Shown: in pieces, positions 59,250-64,000 of the stretch
How positions within the stretch are numbered: position 1 is the stretch's first letter
How the letters are laid out: every line of letters starts with the position of its first letter
NCBI RefSeq assembly: GCF_003437035.1
Contig: NZ_QSRL01000003.1
Span: forward strand, 77,343-141,342
DNA: 64,000 nucleotides
DNA from: Collinsella sp. TF08-11AT
GTDB taxonomy: Bacteria; Actinomycetota; Coriobacteriia; Coriobacteriales; Coriobacteriaceae
Direction: 5' to 3'
Notes under the pieces: model-generated
Database searches by the model: none
Told to the model about the DNA's origin: nothing
What the model saw: only the letters and a program-made list of their open reading frames with translations
Translations under genes and position numbers: made by a program

Positions 59250-60725
59250 ATGGCATCAGACGTTCGCGTCCGCTTTGCACCCTCACCGACGGGCAAGCTG
59301 CACATCGGCGGCGCCCGCACCGCTATCTATAACTGGGCTTTCGCCCGCGCAAACGGCGGCACTTTCATCCTGCGCATCGACGACACCGATCCCACCCGTT
59401 CCACCGACGAGAATACGCAGATCATCCTGCGCGCCATGCGTTGGCTGGGCCTGGATTGGGACGAGGGTCCCGAGGTGGGCGGCGACTATGGCCCCTATGC
59501 CCAGACCGAGCGCCTGGACCTGTACAAGCAGGCCGCCCAGAAGCTTTGGGACGAGGGCAAGGCCTATCCCTGCTTCTGCACCAAGGAGCAGCTCGACGCC
59601 GACCGCAAGGCCGCGCAGGAGCGTAAGGACCCCTTCCAGGGCTATCAGCGCCGTTGCCGCGATCTTGATCCCGAGGAGGCCCGCCGTCGCATCGAGGCCG
59701 GCGAGTCCTATGTCCTACGCATAAAGGTGCCCGAGGACCGCGGCGACGTCGTCATTCACGATGCCGTCCACGGCGAGGTGACCTTCGACGCCAAGGAGCT
59801 CGACGACTTTGTCATCTTCCGCTCCGATGACACGCCCACGTACAACTTCGCGACCGTCGTCGACGACGCCATGATGAAGATCACCCATGTCATCCGCGGC
59901 GACGACCACCTGTCCAACACCCCGCGTCAGGTCATGGTCTACGAGGCCCTCGGCGCCCCCGTGCCCACGTTCGCCCACATCTCCATGATCCTGGGCGCCG
60001 ACGGCAAGAAGCTCTCCAAGCGCCATGGCGCCACCTCGGTGGAGGAGTACCGCGACGCTGGTTACCTGTCCGACGCCTTCGTCAACTACCTGGCGCTGCT
60101 CGGCTGGTCGCTCGACGGCGAGACCACAATCATCCCGCGCGATGTCCTGGCCAGCAAGTTCTCGCTCGACCGCATCTCCAAGAACCCGGCGACCTTCGAC
60201 CCCAAGAAACTCGACTGGGTCAACGCCGAGTACATCAACGGCATGTCCGATGCCCAGTTTGCCGACGAGATCATGGTCCCCGAGCTGCACGAGGCGGGTC
60301 TCATCGAGGGCAACGTCGAGTACGGCGAGGACTGGATCGACGCGCTTGCCGCAATCGTCAAGCCGCGCACCAAGATGCCGGCCGACGCCGTGACCGTCGC
60401 CGCTCCCATCTTCGCTACGGCCGAGACGCTCGAGTATGACGAGAAATCCGTTAACAAGGGCCTGGCTAAGGAAGGCATGGGCGTCATTCTGGATGCCGCC
60501 AAGGCCGCGCTCGAGGGCGTGGACAAGTGGACTGCCGAGGCCATCGACGCCGCGCTTGAGCCGCTGCCCGAGCAGATGGACCTTAAGAAGCGCGTGGTGT
60601 TCCAGGCCGTGCGCGTCGCCGTCTGCGGCAACATGGTGAGCCCCCCGCTGGGCGAGACCATGGCGCTTGTCGGCCGCGACGACTGCCTGGCACGCATCGA
60701 CCGCGCCCGCACGATGGCGCTATAG
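59250..60725 (+). CDS. gltX: Glutamyl-tRNA synthetase
   Basis: 491 aa. Class I HIGH motif in FAPSPTGKLHIGGARTA and KMSKS variant in ADGKKLSKRHGATS. The catalytic domain includes LRIDDTDPTRSTDENTQIIL; the C-terminal anticodon domain is helical. ATG 59250 follows GAGGAG and gives VRVRFAPSP, the usual start. It charges tRNA-Glu, including the two tandem CTC tRNAs in this window. Confidence 0.96.
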   Translation: MASDVRVRFAPSPTGKLHIGGARTAIYNWAFARANGGTFILRIDDTDPTRSTDENTQIILRAMRWLGLDWDEGPEVGGDYGPYAQTERLDLYKQAAQKLWDEGKAYPCFCTKEQLDADRKAAQERKDPFQGYQRRCRDLDPEEARRRIEAGESYVLRIKVPEDRGDVVIHDAVHGEVTFDAKELDDFVIFRSDDTPTYNFATVVDDAMMKITHVIRGDDHLSNTPRQVMVYEALGAPVPTFAHISMILGADGKKLSKRHGATSVEEYRDAGYLSDAFVNYLALLGWSLDGETTIIPRDVLASKFSLDRISKNPATFDPKKLDWVNAEYINGMSDAQFADEIMVPELHEAGLIEGNVEYGEDWIDALAAIVKPRTKMPADAVTVAAPIFATAETLEYDEKSVNKGLAKEGMGVILDAAKAALEGVDKWTAEAIDAALEPLPEQMDLKKRVVFQAVRVAVCGNMVSPPLGETMALVGRDDCLARIDRARTMAL

Positions 60726-60748
60726 TAGACGCGTAAACGCATGTATCC

Positions 60749-60780
60749 GAGCCCCGTTCCCCCGAGCGGGGCTCTTGTTT
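60749..60780 (+). terminator. Intrinsic terminator after gltX
   Basis: GAGCCCCG with CGGGGCTC, 10-nt loop, then TTGTTT. Confidence 0.8.
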
Positions 60781-60786
60781 CTGTAC

Positions 60787-60905
60787 CGATGAGTGGGTTG
60801 CTGGGACAAAATAATCAGTAGTGTTTGTCCCATGTTCGAGTGACGCAACGAGCTCGACACTCGTATCGGCCATGGGACAAACTCTACTGATTATTTTGTC
60901 CCACC
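60787..60905. repeat. Double palindrome between gltX and priA with TGGGACAAA arms
   Basis: TGGGACAAAATAATCAGTAG (60802-60821) and its complement (60884-60903, one mismatch in the extended arm) form long arms; each arm is itself a palindrome, TGGGACAAA ... TTTGTCCCA. The loop holds a smaller GAGTG/CACTC repeat. It fills the gltX-priA gap. No ORF. Confidence 0.8.
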
Positions 60906-60935
60906 CCTTTCAGGTCCGTTCGTTAGAGGTGGCGT

Positions 60936-63389
60936 ATGGCTCAACAACTGTCGCTGTTTGGTTCGCCGGAACCGGAGGAAGCTCCGGTGAAGCCCAAGCC
61001 TGCCGCTGCCTCGGCTCAGTCTAAGCCTGCGCCCGAGCCCCCTGCCGCCTACGCGAGCGTGGTCCTCGACATCCCCACCCGTGCGCTGTCGGAACCGTTT
61101 GCTTACGGCATCCCCGAGTCCCTTGCCAACGAGGTCCAGATCGGATCCACGGTCCTGGTTCACTTTGGTAACCGTGCCGCCGCGGGCTATGTCGTCGACA
61201 TTGCCCCTGAGCTGGGCGACCTGCAGGGCAACAACGCCCTCGACCCCGCGCGCATTAAACCCATCGAGGCCATCCTCAGCAAACCGCTCTTTACCGCCGA
61301 GGCTGCCCGCATCGCACGCTGGATGAGCCGCGAGTATGTCGCGACGCTTTCCGAGTGCCTGCGCCTGTTTTTGCCCCCGGGCGGCAGCCCGCGTGTGGTC
61401 AAGGGCGACGACGATGCGTGGACTGTTGAACGGCCCGCCGTCAAGCCTATCCAAAATCGTTGGGTGATGCTTACGCCCGAAGGCTTTGACTATACGCCGC
61501 CCAAGACCGCGGTCCGTCAGCGCCAGCTCATCGAGGCGCTGCAGTGCGGCCCGGTTACGACTCGCGACCTTAATCTTCTCTATAACAGCATGTCGGCGAC
61601 CATCAAAGCGCTCGAAAAGCGCGGCGTCGTGGTGGTGGAGGAGCGCCGCGCCTGGCGTGGCTGCAGCGAGCAGACCACGCTGTCCTCGGCAAGCGGCAAG
61701 GCGCCGGTCTCCCTTACCAACGGCCAGCAACAGACACTCGCGCAGATTGAGCGCGCCCGTCTGGACGCTCATGGCGACGTGGTGTTGGTCGACGGCGTCA
61801 CCGGCTCCGGCAAAACCGAGGTTTACCTCTCCGCCATCGAGCGCGTGCTCGCAGCCGGTCGCTCTGCCTGCGTGCTGGTGCCCGAGATCTCGCTGACGGC
61901 CCAGACCGTCGGCCGCTTCCGCTCGCGCTTTGGCGAGACGGTGGCCGTTTTCCATTCGCGTCTTTCTGCTGGCGAGCGTCTCGACCAGTGGGATATGGTC
62001 GCCAGCGGTGCGGCCCGCGTGGTGGTCGGCGCCCGCTCGGCGCTCTTTTGCCCGCTCAGCGACTTGGGCCTCATCATCATCGACGAGGAGCACGAGACTA
62101 GTTACAAGCAGGGCTCCAGTCCGCGCTACCATGCGCGCGAGGTGGCAGCCGAGATGGCGCGCCGCTATCGCTGCCCGCTCGTGCTGGGGTCGGCCACGCC
62201 TTCTGCCGAGGCCCTCGACCACTGCCGCCATGGAACGTATAACGGCACCACTTGGACGCGCGTCGAGATGCCCGAGCGCCCGGGACACGCCGTGCTGCCC
62301 GAGGTCCGCATTGCCGACCTGCGCCGCGAGTTTTCGCACGGTAGCCGCTCCATGTTCTCAAAACCCTTGATGGAGGGATTGGAACGTGTGGCCGAGCGCC
62401 GCGAGAAGGCCGTGTTGCTGCATAACCGCCGTGGCTTTGCGCCGTTCCTGATGTGTCGCGAGTGCGGCTGCGTTCCCACCTGCAACCACTGCTCCACAGC
62501 GCTTACGTATCACGAGCGCACGCACACGCTGCAATGTCACACCTGCGGTTCGTCTTGGCGCGTGCAGCCGTATCCCGCGCCCACGAGTCGTTGCCCCAAA
62601 TGTGGCAGTCGCTACCTGGCAAAAATGGGGCTGGGCACGCAGCAGATCGAGGACGCACTGCACCAGATGCTGCCCGAGGACGTCGCCATCATCCGCATGG
62701 ATGCCGATTCCACGCGCGGCAAGGATGCGCACAAAAAGCTGCTCGAGCAGTTCGATGCGGCCGATTGCGCCGTGTTGCTGGGCACCCAGATGATCGCCAA
62801 AGGCCTCGACTTTCCCGAGGTCACGCTCGTGGGTGTGGTCAATGCTGACTTCGCCCTCAAGCTGCCGGATTTCCGCGCAGGGGAGCGCGCCTACGATTTG
62901 CTGGAGCAGGTCGCCGGTCGCGCCGGTCGCGGCGATCGCCCTGGCGAGGTCATCATCCAGACGTATCTGCCCGAGGATCCGGTCATCCGCGCCGTCGCCG
63001 AGCACGATCGCTCGATCTTTACCGACTACGACCTGGACCAGCGCCGCGACGCACTGTATCCGCCGTTCGTGCGCCTGGTTAACATTTTGGTGTGGTCTGC
63101 AAACCGCGACGATGCGCAGGATTATATCGGGCGCATCGCAAAGCTTCTTAAGCGCCGCTGGCATGCCGCCGCGCCCGATTTTTTGCGGGCGGGGAGTGCC
63201 GTGCCGCAGGTGCTGGGCCCGGCTTCGTGTGTAATCGAGAGAGCCAAGGACCGTTACCGCTTCCATCTGCTTGTGAAGTCGCCCGTGGGGTACCATGTCT
63301 CTGATGATATCGACGCCTGCCTCAAAGAGGTGGGCTCCGTGCGCGGCGTGAGCGTGAGCGTTGACGTCGACGCCTATGATTTGATGTAA
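60936..63389 (+). CDS. priA: Primosomal protein N' (replication restart helicase)
   Basis: 817 aa. N-terminal 3'-DNA-binding domain (about 30-140), winged helix, then a DExH helicase with Walker A VDGVTGSGKTEVYLS and DEEHETSYKQ. Eight cysteines for two zinc sites: CRECGCVPTCNHC and CHTCGSSW, CPKCG. Then VTLVGVVNAD and QVAGRAGRGDRPGEV. All motifs intact. It starts a priA-def pair with 18 nt between them. Confidence 0.95.
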   Translation: MAQQLSLFGSPEPEEAPVKPKPAAASAQSKPAPEPPAAYASVVLDIPTRALSEPFAYGIPESLANEVQIGSTVLVHFGNRAAAGYVVDIAPELGDLQGNNALDPARIKPIEAILSKPLFTAEAARIARWMSREYVATLSECLRLFLPPGGSPRVVKGDDDAWTVERPAVKPIQNRWVMLTPEGFDYTPPKTAVRQRQLIEALQCGPVTTRDLNLLYNSMSATIKALEKRGVVVVEERRAWRGCSEQTTLSSASGKAPVSLTNGQQQTLAQIERARLDAHGDVVLVDGVTGSGKTEVYLSAIERVLAAGRSACVLVPEISLTAQTVGRFRSRFGETVAVFHSRLSAGERLDQWDMVASGAARVVVGARSALFCPLSDLGLIIIDEEHETSYKQGSSPRYHAREVAAEMARRYRCPLVLGSATPSAEALDHCRHGTYNGTTWTRVEMPERPGHAVLPEVRIADLRREFSHGSRSMFSKPLMEGLERVAERREKAVLLHNRRGFAPFLMCRECGCVPTCNHCSTALTYHERTHTLQCHTCGSSWRVQPYPAPTSRCPKCGSRYLAKMGLGTQQIEDALHQMLPEDVAIIRMDADSTRGKDAHKKLLEQFDAADCAVLLGTQMIAKGLDFPEVTLVGVVNADFALKLPDFRAGERAYDLLEQVAGRAGRGDRPGEVIIQTYLPEDPVIRAVAEHDRSIFTDYDLDQRRDALYPPFVRLVNILVWSANRDDAQDYIGRIAKLLKRRWHAAAPDFLRAGSAVPQVLGPASCVIERAKDRYRFHLLVKSPVGYHVSDDIDACLKEVGSVRGVSVSVDVDAYDLM

Positions 63390-63407
63390 CAACCTGAAAG
63401 GATGGCC

Positions 63408-63944
63408 ATGGAAGCCAACGGAATCGTACTGTCGCCCGACCCTCGTTTGCGCCAGGAGTGTGCCGTCATCGAGGAGATCACCCCGGCGATCGAGGCGCTT
63501 GCCGAGAAGATGAAGAAGATGATGTTCGACAACGGCGGCTGCGGCCTGGCTGCTCCGCAGATCGGCGAGCTTATTCAGCTCGTCACCATCGACTGCGACT
63601 ACAGCGACAAGAACGACTACGACCCGTACGTGCTCATTAACCCCGTCATTGTTGAGCAGAGTGACCATCTGGTGCCCTTTAGCGAGGGCTGCCTTTCCAT
63701 CCCTGGCATTAGCTGCGAGATCGAGCGTCCCGACCATGTCGTCGTCGAGGCGTACGACTTGGATGCCAACCTGATTCGCTACGAGGCTTCGGGCGACCTG
63801 TTCTGCGTGTGCCTGCAGCACGAGATCGATCACCTGCACGGCAATACCATGTTCGAGCGACTCAAGCCGATGCAGAGGATCAAGGCAGTCAAGGAGTACC
63901 AGGACGCCCTGGCCCGCGGCGCTCGACCGGGCGAGACGGAGTAG
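63408..63944 (+). CDS. def: Peptide deformylase
   Basis: 178 aa. Motif 1 GCGLAAPQIG, motif 2 EGCLSIPG (metal-binding Cys), motif 3 QHEIDHLHG (two metal-binding His and catalytic Glu). It removes the formyl group from new proteins. ATG 63408 is preferred over ATG 63402 because AAAGG then lies about 8 nt upstream. The priA-def(-fmt) order is common; fmt would be expected just beyond the window end. Confidence 0.95.
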   Translation: MEANGIVLSPDPRLRQECAVIEEITPAIEALAEKMKKMMFDNGGCGLAAPQIGELIQLVTIDCDYSDKNDYDPYVLINPVIVEQSDHLVPFSEGCLSIPGISCEIERPDHVVVEAYDLDANLIRYEASGDLFCVCLQHEIDHLHGNTMFERLKPMQRIKAVKEYQDALARGARPGETE

Positions 63945-64000
63945 GTTTGTCTGTCCCCGGGGCGCCCGCCTATATCATCCCGTGCTCAAACATTCTCGCT

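Noticed and set aside
60891-63839. Two large reverse frames opposite priA and def
   Set aside because: Antisense to intact priA (zinc fingers and helicase motifs) and def.

Overview
The window reads as a high-GC Gram-positive chromosome of the Coriobacteriia, most likely Collinsella. This is inferred from gene content and order (sigma-B/F-type factor and AI-2E permease, alaS-ruvX-mltG, efp-asp23-nusB, a fructose PTS with its own HPr and EI) and from overall coding style. No 16S rRNA is present to confirm it. Coding is dense, with many 1-13 nt overlaps of stop and start codons.

Layout. 0-15.4 kb: housekeeping block on the + strand (sigma factor tail, AI-2E permease, alaS, ruvX, mltG, yqeG, aroK, a degenerate aroB-like gene, M24 peptidase, efp, asp23, nusB, xseB, tlyA, nadK, recN). 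15.6-23.5 kb: fructose uptake module (divergent MurR/RpiR regulator, FruA, HPr, EI, two tandem PfkB sugar-phosphate kinases). 23.6-27.5 kb: CCA-adding enzyme, two identical tRNA-Glu(CTC) genes, flippase-like membrane protein, TetR regulator. 27.55-50.2 kb: a GC-rich cobalamin island. Its left arm (- strand) runs cbiK, small lipoprotein, binding protein, FecCD permease, ATPase and begins at a cobalamin riboswitch. Its right arm (+ strand) is a tightly overlapped 17-gene anaerobic corrin operon from cbiF to cbiJ. 50.2-64 kb: MacB-like efflux system, L,D-transpeptidase, L-serine ammonia-lyase, metK, gltX, priA, def.

How the genes work together. The corrin operon covers most steps from cobalt-precorrin-2 through cobyric acid, aminopropanol attachment and lower-ligand transfer. 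No early haem/sirohydrochlorin genes, no dimethylbenzimidazole synthesis and no cytoplasmic cobaltochelatase are present. The only chelatase, CbiK, carries a Tat signal with a lipobox. It is co-oriented with two NEAT-like lipoproteins and an ABC importer under the riboswitch, which suggests an extracytoplasmic tetrapyrrole or cobalt capture system rather than a simple chelation step. The right edge of the island has what looks like an IS21-type transposase remnant, and the left edge has an unidentified ORF tail.

The most unusual non-genic signal is a set of compact palindromes. One family (18.9-19.2, 28.8-28.95 and 57.3-57.45 kb) has a conserved core, a central hairpin whose stem changes in a compensatory way between copies, and outer arms that differ from copy to copy. 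One copy lies in frame inside the ABC ATPase gene. Other palindromes with GGGAC-type arms lie between genes at 18.8, 50.2, 55.66, 59.0 and 60.8 kb.
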